A stretch of 64,000 bases of DNA from DATHZQ01 sp035458525. GTDB lineage: Bacteria; Actinomycetota; Acidimicrobiia; Spongiisociales; UBA5794. This document shows positions 27,048-35,308 of this stretch, piece after piece (the first letter of the stretch is position 1; each line of letters opens with the position of its first letter). Location: assembly GCA_035458525.1 (NCBI GenBank), contig DATHZQ010000007.1, positions 1-64,000 of the forward strand, in the 5' to 3' direction. Both the position numbers and the translations under genes were made by a program. Under the pieces are notes generated by a model that saw only the letters and a program-made list of their open reading frames with translations, was not told the DNA's origin and ran no database searches.

Positions 27048-28892
27048 TCACACCCCAACACGTTGGTGCTTCTTCTCGGCTTCGAGTTCGGCTCGAGCGA
27101 TGCGCACCTGCTCCCGATCGCTCACCTCGGGGATCCCAACCTCCCACCAGGCACCGCCTTCGGTCCAGGTGTATTGGTCGATGTCCATGACGATGGCGTA
27201 GCTGCGGTCGGACGCCTTGGCGCGTTCCCACGCTGCCGGGAGATCGTCGATGCGTTCGACCTTCTCGGCCGTCGCTCCCATTGCTTCGAGATGCTGCACG
27301 AAGTCGACGTGGAAGTAGCGCTCGTGCCTGGCCGTGCGCAGGAGGTTGTTGAACTCCTCACCTCCGGTGTTCACCTGGAGCCGGTTGATGACCGCAAAGC
27401 CGCCGTTGTCCAGCACCATGAAGATGACCTTGTGTCCCGTCATGACCGTTGAGTAGACGTCGGAGTTCATCATGAGATACGAGCCATCGCCTACCCAGGC
27501 GATCACGTCACCGTCGCCCCTCGCCATCTTGGCGCCCCAAGCACCGGCGATCTCATAGCCCATCGTCGAGTAGCCGTACTCGGAGTCGAAGGATCCGACG
27601 GACTTCGAGCGCCATCCCATGGTCAGCTCGCCGGGGAGACCACCCGCTGCAGAGAGGCAGTAGTCGTCGTCGTCGCACAGCGCGTTGACGGTCTGGATCA
27701 CCTGTGCATAGGCCGGAGCGCCGTCGGCCTCTCGCTCCTTCCACGAGTCCAGGTACCGGTGCCAGTCGGCGATCTGCGCTTGGGCGAAGGCAAGCCATCC
27801 TTCGGGTGCGGCGTAGTCGCCGAGGGCGGCGTCGATGGATTCCAGCCCGGCGAGAGCGTCTGCGACGACGGGCAACGCCATCTGCTTGTGCGCATCCCAG
27901 CGCGCCGTGTTGAGTGCCACGAACCGTACCTCGGGGTTCTTGAAGACCGACCACGAACCGGTGGTGAAGTCCTGGAGGCGGGTGCCGACGGCCAGGACGA
28001 CATCGGCATCCTCGGCCACCGCATTGGCGGCTGCGGAACCAGTGACGCCAATGGGGCCGGCGTAGTTCGGGTGGTCGTGCACCATGGTCGCTTTGCCTGC
28101 CACCGTCTCCACCACGGGGATGCCGCGCCGGTTGGCGAAGTCGGTGAGTGCGGCGACGGCACCCGAGTAGTGGACTCCGCCACCGGCGATGATCAGCGGC
28201 TTCTTCGCCTCGCGCAGCGCCGCAGCGGCTGCCTCGACGTCGCGAGGATCGGCCCCGGGCCGTCGGATGTAGTGGACCCGCGGTGCGAAGAACGTTGCCG
28301 GATAGTCGTAGGCCTCCGCCTGGATGTCCTGAGGAAGTGCGAAGAATGCGGGTCCCCGAGTCGCGGGGTCCAGCATCACGGCCAGCGCCTGCGGCAACGA
28401 CTGAATGACTTGCTCGGGGCGGCTGATTCTGTCCCAGTACCGCGTGACCGGCTTGAACGTGTCGGTGACGGTGATCGTGGGGTCGTGAAAGATCTCGACC
28501 TGCTGCAGCACCGGATCCACGATGCGGTGCTGGAACGTGTCGCCTGAGAAGAGGAGCACCGGGATGCGGTTGGCGTGGGCCACGGCGGCGGCCGTCACCA
28601 TGTTCGTGCTGCCCGGGCCGATGGACGAGGTGGCGATCATGATGCGCCGCCCTCGCATCGCCTTGCCGTACGCCACTGCGGCAAGCGCCATCGATTGCTC
28701 GTTGTGGCCCCGCCACGTGGGCAGCCGGTCCTGCACCGGCTGCAAGGCTTCGGCGAGGCACGTGACGTTGCCGTGGCCGAAGATGCCGAATGCGCCCGCA
28801 AAGATCGGGACTTCCTCGCCGTCGACGACGGTTCGCTGCGCCAGGAGCCACTTGACGATGGCCTGCGCCGTGGTGAGTCGAATCGTCTCCAT
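27048..28892 (-). CDS. iolD: Trihydroxycyclohexanedione acylhydrolase (ThDP)
   Basis: This enzyme hydrolyses the ring of 3D-(3,5/4)-trihydroxycyclohexane-1,2-dione to 5-deoxy-D-glucuronate, the ring-opening step of inositol breakdown. The 614-residue protein is a thiamine-diphosphate enzyme: catalytic Glu in RGHNEQSMALAAVAYG, central domain IIAGGGVHYSGA, and the ThDP/Mg motif WVGDGSYLMMNSD about 27 residues before LDNGGFAVINRLQ. The length fits IolD. Its product is the substrate of IolB, encoded 10 kb away. Confidence 0.92.
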   Translation of the reverse strand: METIRLTTAQAIVKWLLAQRTVVDGEEVPIFAGAFGIFGHGNVTCLAEALQPVQDRLPTWRGHNEQSMALAAVAYGKAMRGRRIMIATSSIGPGSTNMVTAAAVAHANRIPVLLFSGDTFQHRIVDPVLQQVEIFHDPTITVTDTFKPVTRYWDRISRPEQVIQSLPQALAVMLDPATRGPAFFALPQDIQAEAYDYPATFFAPRVHYIRRPGADPRDVEAAAAALREAKKPLIIAGGGVHYSGAVAALTDFANRRGIPVVETVAGKATMVHDHPNYAGPIGVTGSAAANAVAEDADVVLAVGTRLQDFTTGSWSVFKNPEVRFVALNTARWDAHKQMALPVVADALAGLESIDAALGDYAAPEGWLAFAQAQIADWHRYLDSWKEREADGAPAYAQVIQTVNALCDDDDYCLSAAGGLPGELTMGWRSKSVGSFDSEYGYSTMGYEIAGAWGAKMARGDGDVIAWVGDGSYLMMNSDVYSTVMTGHKVIFMVLDNGGFAVINRLQVNTGGEEFNNLLRTARHERYFHVDFVQHLEAMGATAEKVERIDDLPAAWERAKASDRSYAIVMDIDQYTWTEGGAWWEVGIPEVSDREQVRIARAELEAEKKHQRVGV

Positions 28893-28910
28893 CAGCTCTC
28901 TCCCTCTCTC

Positions 28911-28957
28911 TTCACGTGTTGTGGTGCCAGTCGATTCACGTGTGTGGTGTCAGTCGA
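28911..28957. repeat. Tandem 23/24-bp direct repeat
   Basis: TTCACGTG followed by TTGTGGTGCCAGTCGA (28911-28934) is repeated with one deletion and one substitution at 28935-28957 (TTCACGTG, then TGTGGTGTCAGTCGA). The second copy supplies the stop codon of the upstream Gfo/Idh gene (28950-28952), so the copy changed or extended that gene's end. Each copy contains the palindrome CACGTG. Confidence 0.75.
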
Positions 28958-30125
28958 TACGAAGGCTCGTCACCGCTTCCCATCGCTCGGAATCCCACGA
29001 TCGCACCATGGCGGCCGCTACCGATGCGTTGGCCAAAGCTGCGTCGAATCCGGGGTTGTGCGGTCGGTCGTCGGCAACCGATTTCAGGAACTCGAGCGCC
29101 TCGATGATCTTCATGTCTTCGTAGCCGAGCGAGTTGCCGCCGCCGGGGACGATGTTGCCTTGATGGGGGAAGGCGTCGCCTGCCAGCACCTCGACGAAGC
29201 CGTCGTTGTGTTGTTCCTCCGGCAGGTACAGCTGCAGCTGGTTGAGCTTCTCGTGCTCCCATGAAGCCGCACCGGACGCTCCGTTCAGCTCGAAAGCCAT
29301 CGAACTCTGCGGGCCGAAGATCGAGCGATCGGCCTCGAGGGTTCCTCGCACCCCGCTGGCGAACTCGACCAGCGCTCCGACGTAGTCCTCGTTGGTCACC
29401 TCGCCGGTGGGGTCGCCAGGTTCGCCGCGCTCGTAGTGCGTGCCCGTTCCTGGCTTTGGCAGCGGGCGCTGCTTGACGAAGATCTCCTTGACCGAAACCA
29501 CCCGGGTGATGGGTCCGCACAGATGCTGCGCCATGTCGATGGCGTGGGACATGATGTCGCTCAGCGCCCCGAAGCCGGCTTCCTCCTGGAGGAACCGCCA
29601 CGACAGCAGACCGAGACGGTCCCTGCCGTACATCGAGAAGAATCGCCCCCGGTAGTGGGTGAGCTCGCCGAACCGACCACTGTCGATGAGATGCTTCGTG
29701 TATTGCACCATCGGCGCCCATCGATAGTTGTAGCCGACGCCGGTGATCGTCCCGGCCCTACGGGCCGCGGCTTCGATGGCGGCGGTGGCTTCGGGGACGA
29801 TGCCGACGGGCTTCTCGCAGAAGATGTGCTTCCCGGCGGCGGCGGCTGCTTCGGCGAGCTGTTGGTGCATGCCGTTCGGAGCCGTGATGTCGATCACGTC
29901 GATCGCATCGTCGTCCATCAGATCGCGCCAGTCCGCCGTGCCGCGTTCGAACCCGAAGTTGTCCACGCCGAGTGCGGTGCGCGCTGGCACGGTGTCGGCG
30001 ATGGCGACCAGCCGGGGGCGGATGCCGGCCTCCGGGAAGTAGGCCGGGATGCTGCGGTACGACCGCGAGTGGGCTTGGCCCATCCAGCCGAACCCGACCA
30101 CCCCGATGCCGATCGTCTTGGTCAC
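28950..30125 (-). CDS. Gfo/Idh/MocA family oxidoreductase
   Basis: A 391-residue NAD(P)-dependent sugar/cyclitol dehydrogenase. The Rossmann motif GIGVVGFGWMGQAHSRSY lies near the N-terminus, the family signature CEKPVG with its Lys near residue 105, and the DIMSHAIDMAQHL helix carries the catalytic His/Asp region. It starts with GTG overlapping the stop of the dehydrogenase gene upstream (GTGA). It is longer than iolG of this cluster and diverged from it. It could act on scyllo-inositol or another isomer (inference). Confidence 0.87.
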   Translation of the reverse strand: MTKTIGIGVVGFGWMGQAHSRSYRSIPAYFPEAGIRPRLVAIADTVPARTALGVDNFGFERGTADWRDLMDDDAIDVIDITAPNGMHQQLAEAAAAAGKHIFCEKPVGIVPEATAAIEAAARRAGTITGVGYNYRWAPMVQYTKHLIDSGRFGELTHYRGRFFSMYGRDRLGLLSWRFLQEEAGFGALSDIMSHAIDMAQHLCGPITRVVSVKEIFVKQRPLPKPGTGTHYERGEPGDPTGEVTNEDYVGALVEFASGVRGTLEADRSIFGPQSSMAFELNGASGAASWEHEKLNQLQLYLPEEQHNDGFVEVLAGDAFPHQGNIVPGGGNSLGYEDMKIIEALEFLKSVADDRPHNPGFDAALANASVAAAMVRSWDSERWEAVTSLRID

Positions 30126-31108
30126 GCGTCGCGCTCCTTCGTGTACTCACTTTCGATGCGCTCCCACACCTCCGGGTTGACCAGATGCGGTGGTCGTTCT
30201 CCTCGCAGCACATGGACCACTTGGTCGAGGGCTGTCCGAAAGATGCGCCGTTTGCCTGCGTGGGTTCCGGACGCTACGTGCGGAGTGACGATGACGTCGT
30301 GACGGTGAAGCAGCGGGTGATCGGGATCCAGTGGCTCGGGGTCCGTCACGTCGAGACCGGCGCCGTGCAGATGTCTCGACTCGAGCGCGCCGAGCAGCGC
30401 GTCGTGATCGACGAGCCCGCCGCGTGCGGTGTTGATGAACACGGCACCCGTTCGCATGGCCGCGAAGGCGGCAGCGTCGACGAGGTGACGTGTCTCGTCC
30501 GACAGCGGCACGTGTACGGAGACCACGTCGGCTGCCCCGAGGAGTTCGCCGAGGTCACGGGCTCGCGTGACGCCGGGCGGAAACGCATCCTCATCGAGAT
30601 GGGGGTCGTGAGCGATCACGTTCATGCCGAGGCCCAGTGCGACGCCTGCGACCGAACGGGCGATGCGACCGAAGCCGAGCAAGCCCAACGTCTTGCCGGA
30701 GAGCTCGATGGCGGAGTGGTTGGCGTAGTAGTTCCCGGCGCCGGCCCGCAGGTCGGCCTCGCTCTGCTTGAGATTCTTGGCGACGGCGAGCATCAACATG
30801 ACGGCGTGCTCGCCGGTGGACACGGTCGGCCCGTCCGGGGCGTTGCACACGGCAATCCCCCGCCGCGTAGCCTCTGGGACGTCGACGGTGTCGACCCCGA
30901 TGCCGGTGCGGGCGATGACCTTGACATCCGGGGCGCCGTCCATGAAGTCGGCGTCGTACGTGAACACGCCCGCGACGATGGCCTGGGCGCCGTCTATCCC
31001 GGCGTGCGGGTCATCGTCGGTGGCCGGGCCGAGCAACGTCACGATCTGTTCGACCTCCGGCACGAGGTCGGGGAGCACCGTGCGCTCGAACCAGACAGGG
31101 GGCCGCAT
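30122..31108 (-). CDS. D-isomer-specific 2-hydroxyacid dehydrogenase
   Basis: A 328-residue PGDH-like dehydrogenase. It has VIARTGIGVDTVDVPEATRRGIAV, the NAD motif GLLGFGRIARSVAG, catalytic Arg in INTARGGLVD, Glu in VTDPEPL and His in VTPHVASGTH. ATG 31108 shares its A with the TGA stop of the SMP-30 gene. The frame is open much further upstream, but that part overlaps the neighbour and has no family sequence. The enzyme probably handles a 2-keto acid intermediate of the cluster; it is only distantly related to the one at 17336. Confidence 0.87.
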   Translation of the reverse strand: MRPPVWFERTVLPDLVPEVEQIVTLLGPATDDDPHAGIDGAQAIVAGVFTYDADFMDGAPDVKVIARTGIGVDTVDVPEATRRGIAVCNAPDGPTVSTGEHAVMLMLAVAKNLKQSEADLRAGAGNYYANHSAIELSGKTLGLLGFGRIARSVAGVALGLGMNVIAHDPHLDEDAFPPGVTRARDLGELLGAADVVSVHVPLSDETRHLVDAAAFAAMRTGAVFINTARGGLVDHDALLGALESRHLHGAGLDVTDPEPLDPDHPLLHRHDVIVTPHVASGTHAGKRRIFRTALDQVVHVLRGERPPHLVNPEVWERIESEYTKERDA

Positions 31109-31992
31109 CAAGGTGTCCCCGCAAAAGGTGTCTCCGCCAGACCGCTGACGCCGACATCGAGCGCCAGCAGCCCGCCGTCCCATGGATGGAGATCGGTGGC
31201 GGGGCGGGACCCCCCTGCGCCGATCGACGTGACGTAGAGCACGTCGAGGCCTGGTCCGCCGAACGCCGGCATGGTCGGCCTCGCCGTCGGGACTTCGATG
31301 ATCCGGTCGATGTCCCCGTGCGGCGTGAGCCGTGCCACGGCTCCGCCGTGTACACAGGCGATCCAGTATCCGCCATCGACGTCGACGCACGCTCCGTCCG
31401 GCCGGCCGGGGAGGCCGGCAAAGTCGGAGAACACGCGCTCATTCGTGGCGTCGCCGGTTGCCGGGTCGTAGTCGTACGCCCAAATGGTGTCGTACAGCGT
31501 GTCAGCGAAGTACATCGTCGTGCCCTCGGGAGAGAATGCCAGGCCATTGCTGACCCCCACGTCGCGGCGGACCGTCGTGGCCGTTCCCGACGGTGCGACG
31601 CTGTGCAGCACTCCGGTGAACTTGTTGTCGACGGTGGCTTCCCACATGCTGCCCACCCAGAAGCGTTCGTTGCGGTCACAGCGGCCGTCATTCAGCCGGT
31701 TGCCCGTAGCGGGCGGTTCGAGTTGCAGCCACGGGCTGAAGCTCCCTTCCTCCCACGAGAACCATCCGAGCTCGTGTTCCATGGCGAGGAGGAGCACGCC
31801 CGGGGTGTCGGTGAGCGCCAGCGAACCTGGCCGGCCGGCCGTCTCCCTGCGGTCGTCGACACCCGTTCGCGGGTCGAACCGGTGGATGCGCCGGCCATCG
31901 ATGTCGATCCAATAGACCACCTGCTCGGTGGGGCTCCACAACGGGCACTCGCCCAAGAGTGCCTCCGCCGGCACCGCACAGTCGATCGTCAC
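31108..31992 (-). CDS. SMP-30/gluconolactonase family lactonase
   Basis: A 294-residue six-bladed beta-propeller. The metal ligands of the family are visible: Glu in LLGECPLWSP (about 13-20), Asn in TGNRLNDGRCD and in SNGLAFSPEG, and Asp in PDGACVDVDGGYW. Such enzymes hydrolyse sugar-acid lactones with a divalent metal. GTG 31992 overlaps the TGA of the TIM-barrel gene (GTGA). Its position suggests opening of an inositol- or sugar-derived lactone. Confidence 0.88.
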   Translation of the reverse strand: MTIDCAVPAEALLGECPLWSPTEQVVYWIDIDGRRIHRFDPRTGVDDRRETAGRPGSLALTDTPGVLLLAMEHELGWFSWEEGSFSPWLQLEPPATGNRLNDGRCDRNERFWVGSMWEATVDNKFTGVLHSVAPSGTATTVRRDVGVSNGLAFSPEGTTMYFADTLYDTIWAYDYDPATGDATNERVFSDFAGLPGRPDGACVDVDGGYWIACVHGGAVARLTPHGDIDRIIEVPTARPTMPAFGGPGLDVLYVTSIGAGGSRPATDLHPWDGGLLALDVGVSGLAETPFAGTP

Positions 31993-32879
31993 AGTGTCTC
32001 CGCAAGCTGCTGGAGGTACTCGACGCTGGCGAGAGCGTCTGCCTGTGGGCCCTGGCCCGAGGCGGGCTCTCCGGTGAGCGAGGTGTCCTGTTCGAGCACG
32101 TACCAGCCCTGATAGCCCGCACCCTCGAGCGTGCGGATCACACCAGAGATGTCGACGTCGCCCTGGCCGAGTGGTGTGAACATCCCGTCGATCACGGCCT
32201 GGCGGAAGGCAACCTCGCCGCTGCGCACCTTCTCCGCCCAATCGTTGCTGAGGTCCTTGAGGTGGACGTGCAGCACGCGGTCGGCTGCCATCTTGGCGAT
32301 GTCGTTGGGATCCGTTCCGGCGAGGAACAGATGCCCCGTGTCCAAGCAGAGCCCGGTGTCGCACGACTCCAGCAGGCGCTCCGTGTGCTGGCCGGTGGCG
32401 ATCGCCATGCCCCAGTGCGGATGGAGGGCGGTGGCGAGTCCCGCCTCCTGCGTCACCGTATCCAGCCGCCGCAGGTTGGTGAGAAAGACGCGCCATTCGT
32501 CGTCGTTCATCTCGACCGGCGTGTCGTAGCCGTCTTGGTCACCGGAGGCGCCCAGCACGATGACCTTGGAGCCACAGCTCGCCAGCTGTTCGGAGGCCCG
32601 CCGCACGTAGTCGAGCTCATGGTCGACGCGATCAGGTCGGTAGAGCAGAGCCGGAACGAAGCCTCCGACCATCTGGAGCTCGTAGCCCTCGAGGTAGTCG
32701 CCGAGCTCGTCGGGATCGGTCGGCAGGTAGCCGTCGGGCCCGAGCTCGGTGGCCGACAGCCCGCACGCCCTCATCTCGTCCATCACCCGGTCGCGGTTCA
32801 TGAGGTGTCCCCAACCGGGGGAGCCGTCGACGCCCCACGTGATGGGTGCTCCGGCGATGCGATCCAGCAGGCTGCTCAT
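31989..32879 (-). CDS. IolE-like sugar isomerase/dehydratase (TIM barrel)
   Basis: A 296-residue xylose-isomerase-like TIM barrel. It begins with APITWGVDGSPGWGHLMNRD, the pattern seen in IolE/IolI proteins (PITWGV). Candidate metal ligands are Glu in ATELGPDGYLP, His in ALHPHWG, Asp-His in LCLDTGHLFLAG and His in VLHVHLKDL. In inositol clusters this gene is usually 2-keto-myo-inositol dehydratase (IolE) or an epimerase. ATG 32879 overlaps the iolG stop (ATGA). Confidence 0.8.
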   Translation of the reverse strand: MSSLLDRIAGAPITWGVDGSPGWGHLMNRDRVMDEMRACGLSATELGPDGYLPTDPDELGDYLEGYELQMVGGFVPALLYRPDRVDHELDYVRRASEQLASCGSKVIVLGASGDQDGYDTPVEMNDDEWRVFLTNLRRLDTVTQEAGLATALHPHWGMAIATGQHTERLLESCDTGLCLDTGHLFLAGTDPNDIAKMAADRVLHVHLKDLSNDWAEKVRSGEVAFRQAVIDGMFTPLGQGDVDISGVIRTLEGAGYQGWYVLEQDTSLTGEPASGQGPQADALASVEYLQQLAETL

Positions 32880-33868
32880 GCGATTTCCTCCAGCAACACG
32901 GTGCGGTTCTCGGCAAGCGAGATGTCGCAAGCCGTAGCCACACGCAAATCTTCGTAGGCGTCGTGAGCCGTTGAGGCCGGGCTCTCGTCTCCGGCCACGA
33001 CTCGGACGAAGGCGTCGAGCTCGGCGCGGAACGCAGCGCCGAACCGCTCCAACCACGTTGTGATCGGGTCCTGCTCCGCCGGAGTGTCCGGTTCGGCCGA
33101 CCTGATCGGCGTGCGGGCACTCCAGCCCGCGGCCACGCTGTCGCGGGCGCCGAAGACCTCGAGCCGCACGTCGTAGCCCAGCGGGTCGTGGCGCAGTGCC
33201 GACAACTGCGCAAGGCTCCCGCCGCTCATCTCCATGACGACCGCCGCGGTGTCCACGTCGCCGAGTGCGCCGATCTCGGGCACGGCGACGACGGTTCCGG
33301 CTGCTCGCACCGACACGACCTCTTGCCCGGTCACGTAGCGCACGGTGTCGATGTCGTGCACCAGGCAGTCCTTGAAGATTCCGCCTGACACCCGGAGATA
33401 GTCGAGCGGTGGCGGCTCGTGATCGTGCGTCTGCGAGCGAACGAGATACACGGTCCCCAGATCGCCGCTGACGACCTGGTCCCTGATCTTCTTGATGGCG
33501 GGGTCGTAGCGGCGCTGGAAGCCCATCTGGACCACGATGCCGGCGTCATCCACGGCAGCGACGGCGCGCCGCGTGCTCTCCAGATCGAGCGCGATCGGCT
33601 TTTCGCAAAACGCCGGGATGCCGGCGACTGCGGCCCGCTCGAGCATGGCGGCGTGGGTGTCCGTCGGACTGGCGATGATGACGGCATCGGCCGCCTCGAA
33701 CATGGCCTCGAGCGTCGACGCCGTCGCAACTTCGTGTCCGGCTGCAAGCGCCGCCGCCCGGTCGGGCACCGCATCGCTCACGAACACGGCCTCGACAGAG
33801 CCCATGTCGGACAGCGTGCCCAAATGCACTGCGCCGATCCGTCCGGCGCCGATGAGGCCGAGCTGCAT
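32876..33868 (-). CDS. iolG: Inositol 2-dehydrogenase-like (Gfo/Idh/MocA)
   Basis: Likely oxidises myo-inositol to 2-keto-myo-inositol with NAD. The 330-residue protein has GLIGAGRIGAVHLGTL (4-19), FCEKPIALD with the conserved Lys, VQMGFQRRYDPAI and GGIFKDCLVHDIDTVRYVTG with the catalytic Asp/His of the IolG type. It is the first gene of the operon iolG / TIM-barrel / SMP-30 / hydroxyacid DH / Gfo-Idh / iolD / SDR, with a LacI-type operator 18 bp upstream of its start. Confidence 0.87.
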   Translation of the reverse strand: MQLGLIGAGRIGAVHLGTLSDMGSVEAVFVSDAVPDRAAALAAGHEVATASTLEAMFEAADAVIIASPTDTHAAMLERAAVAGIPAFCEKPIALDLESTRRAVAAVDDAGIVVQMGFQRRYDPAIKKIRDQVVSGDLGTVYLVRSQTHDHEPPPLDYLRVSGGIFKDCLVHDIDTVRYVTGQEVVSVRAAGTVVAVPEIGALGDVDTAAVVMEMSGGSLAQLSALRHDPLGYDVRLEVFGARDSVAAGWSARTPIRSAEPDTPAEQDPITTWLERFGAAFRAELDAFVRVVAGDESPASTAHDAYEDLRVATACDISLAENRTVLLEEIA

Positions 33869-33885
33869 GGGGGTCTCCGTGCGAG

Positions 33886-33899
33886 ATGGAACGTTCCAA
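33886..33899. promoter_or_regulatory. LacI operator 3 (iolG operon)
   Basis: ATGGAACGTTCCAA carries the perfect palindrome TGGAACGTTCCA (33887-33898) directly upstream of iolG, where a bound repressor would cover the promoter or transcript start of the seven-gene operon. Confidence 0.78.
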
Positions 33900-34052
33900 C
33901 GTCACGCTACCCGGAGGCTGCGCCGGGCGTCAACGGGCCGAGATCCCCTGAGGCTTGCGACCGGGCGGGCCAACCGGCGGTCGCCCTCAGATACCGCACG
34001 CCGTCACCACTGGTTGAAGCTGCCCGACCCAATCACTAGTTTTCGAGCACTG

Positions 34053-34066
34053 TTGGAGCGTTCCAA
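34053..34066. promoter_or_regulatory. LacI operator 4 (ABC importer)
   Basis: TTGGAGCGTTCCAA matches the shared palindrome with one imperfect pair (G at position 6). It lies 119 bp upstream of the binding-protein gene, so the long leader (about 34070-34185) would be transcribed. Confidence 0.7.
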
Positions 34067-34185
34067 CGGCCGAAGGCCGGAGCGCGATAGAGAGAAACGA
34101 TCGAGGTCACCGAGATCTCGATGAGAGAGATCGCAGCGGACCCCCCACTGCGACTTGGGGAACCCCCCCGAGGAGGGAGAACAGT

Positions 34186-35220
34186 ATGAGACGATTTCGA
34201 TGGTTGGCGATTCTCGCCGCCTTCGTGCTGGTCCTCGCCGCATGCGGCGGCGATGACGACTCCGCCGACACCACGACCGCAGATGGCGGAGACACGGCAA
34301 CGACGGCCGCCGCCGGTGGCGGCGACGAGCAGGTCGCACAGCGCGACTACCGCTTCGTCGTGGTATCGCACGGTCAGCCCGCCGACCCGTTCTGGTCGGT
34401 AGCCGCCAACGGTGTCAGTGCGGCAGGCGAGGACATGGGTGTGACGGTCGAGTATCAGTCGCCCACTACGTTCGACATGGTCGAGATGAGCCAGATCATC
34501 GACGCCGCGGTCGCCTCACAGCCCGATGGCCTCGTGGTCACGATTCCCGATGCCGAAGCCCTCGGACCAGCGATCGAGGCTGCGGTCGCCGCAGGTATTC
34601 CGGTCATCTCGATGAACTCCGGCTCAGACGATTTCGCCGACCTCGGCGTGAGGGTGCATGTCGGGCAGACCGAGTACGCCGCCGGGCTCATCGCCGGTCA
34701 GACGATGGCCAACGCGGGCGTTACTGCCGCGATCTGCGTCAACCAGGAAGTCGGCAACACCGCCCTCGACGATCGGTGCCGAGGCTTCACCGACGGCCTC
34801 GGCGGCCCTGTCGAGGTCATCCCGGTGGAGATCTCAGACCCAGCCGGCATCCAGTCGAGCGTTTCGGGTGCCCTCCAGGCGAACGCCGACGTCAACGGCG
34901 TCTTGACCCTCGGGCCGAGCGCTGCCGAGCCGGCGCTTCAGGCGCTCGAGGCCGATGGCCTGCTGGGCACGATGAACATCGCCACGTTCGACCTCGGGCC
35001 TGCCGTGCTGCAGGCGATCGTTGACGGCAACATGCTGTTCGCCATCGACCAAGCGCAGTACTTGCAGGGCTATCTGCCGATCGTGCTGCTGACGAAGTTC
35101 CTCGACACCGGCGCACTACCGCTCGGCAGCGTCGATCGGGTGATCCTGACCGGGCCTCAGATCGTGACACAGGAGACCGCTGCAGCCGTGATTGCAGCTT
35201 CCGAAGCTGGGCTGCGCTAG
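34186..35220 (+). CDS. Sugar ABC transporter substrate-binding lipoprotein
   Basis: A 344-residue lipoprotein: signal peptide with lipobox LVLAAC (Cys20), an Asp/Thr/Gly-rich linker, then a Peripla_BP_4 (ribose/inositol-type) two-lobe fold. Typical segments are VVSHGQPADPFWSVAANGV, DGLVVTIPDAEAL, PVISMNSG, HVGQTEYAAGLIAG and FAIDQAQYLQGYLPI. It captures the sugar outside the membrane for the permease and ATPase encoded next. Inositol or a related polyol is the likely ligand from context. Confidence 0.9.
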   Translation: MRRFRWLAILAAFVLVLAACGGDDDSADTTTADGGDTATTAAAGGGDEQVAQRDYRFVVVSHGQPADPFWSVAANGVSAAGEDMGVTVEYQSPTTFDMVEMSQIIDAAVASQPDGLVVTIPDAEALGPAIEAAVAAGIPVISMNSGSDDFADLGVRVHVGQTEYAAGLIAGQTMANAGVTAAICVNQEVGNTALDDRCRGFTDGLGGPVEVIPVEISDPAGIQSSVSGALQANADVNGVLTLGPSAAEPALQALEADGLLGTMNIATFDLGPAVLQAIVDGNMLFAIDQAQYLQGYLPIVLLTKFLDTGALPLGSVDRVILTGPQIVTQETAAAVIAASEAGLR

Positions 35221-35240
35221 CCGTATGTGAACTGTCCGAT

Positions 35241-35272
35241 AGACCGGGGCCTGCGTTTGCAGGTCCCGGTCT
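35241..35272 (+). terminator. Intra-operon attenuator hairpin
   Basis: AGACCGGGGCCTGC pairs with GCAGGTCCCGGTCT around a GTTT loop, with one G-T pair, followed by a T-rich stretch. It sits between the binding-protein and permease genes, where partial termination or 3'-end protection commonly keeps binding protein in excess. Confidence 0.7.
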
Positions 35273-35308
35273 CCTATTGTTGCTGATCTGCGAGGGAGGG
35301 AGTTTCTC

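Larger units (their letters stand above)
33869..34185. promoter_or_regulatory. Divergent control region, iolG / ABC importer
   Basis: This 317-bp gap holds operators 3 and 4 and no gene. Towards the importer it contains repeated GATCTCGATGAGAGAGATC-like purine-rich stretches (about 34107-34135) and the GAGGGAGAACAG ribosome-binding site of the binding-protein gene. Confidence 0.6.
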
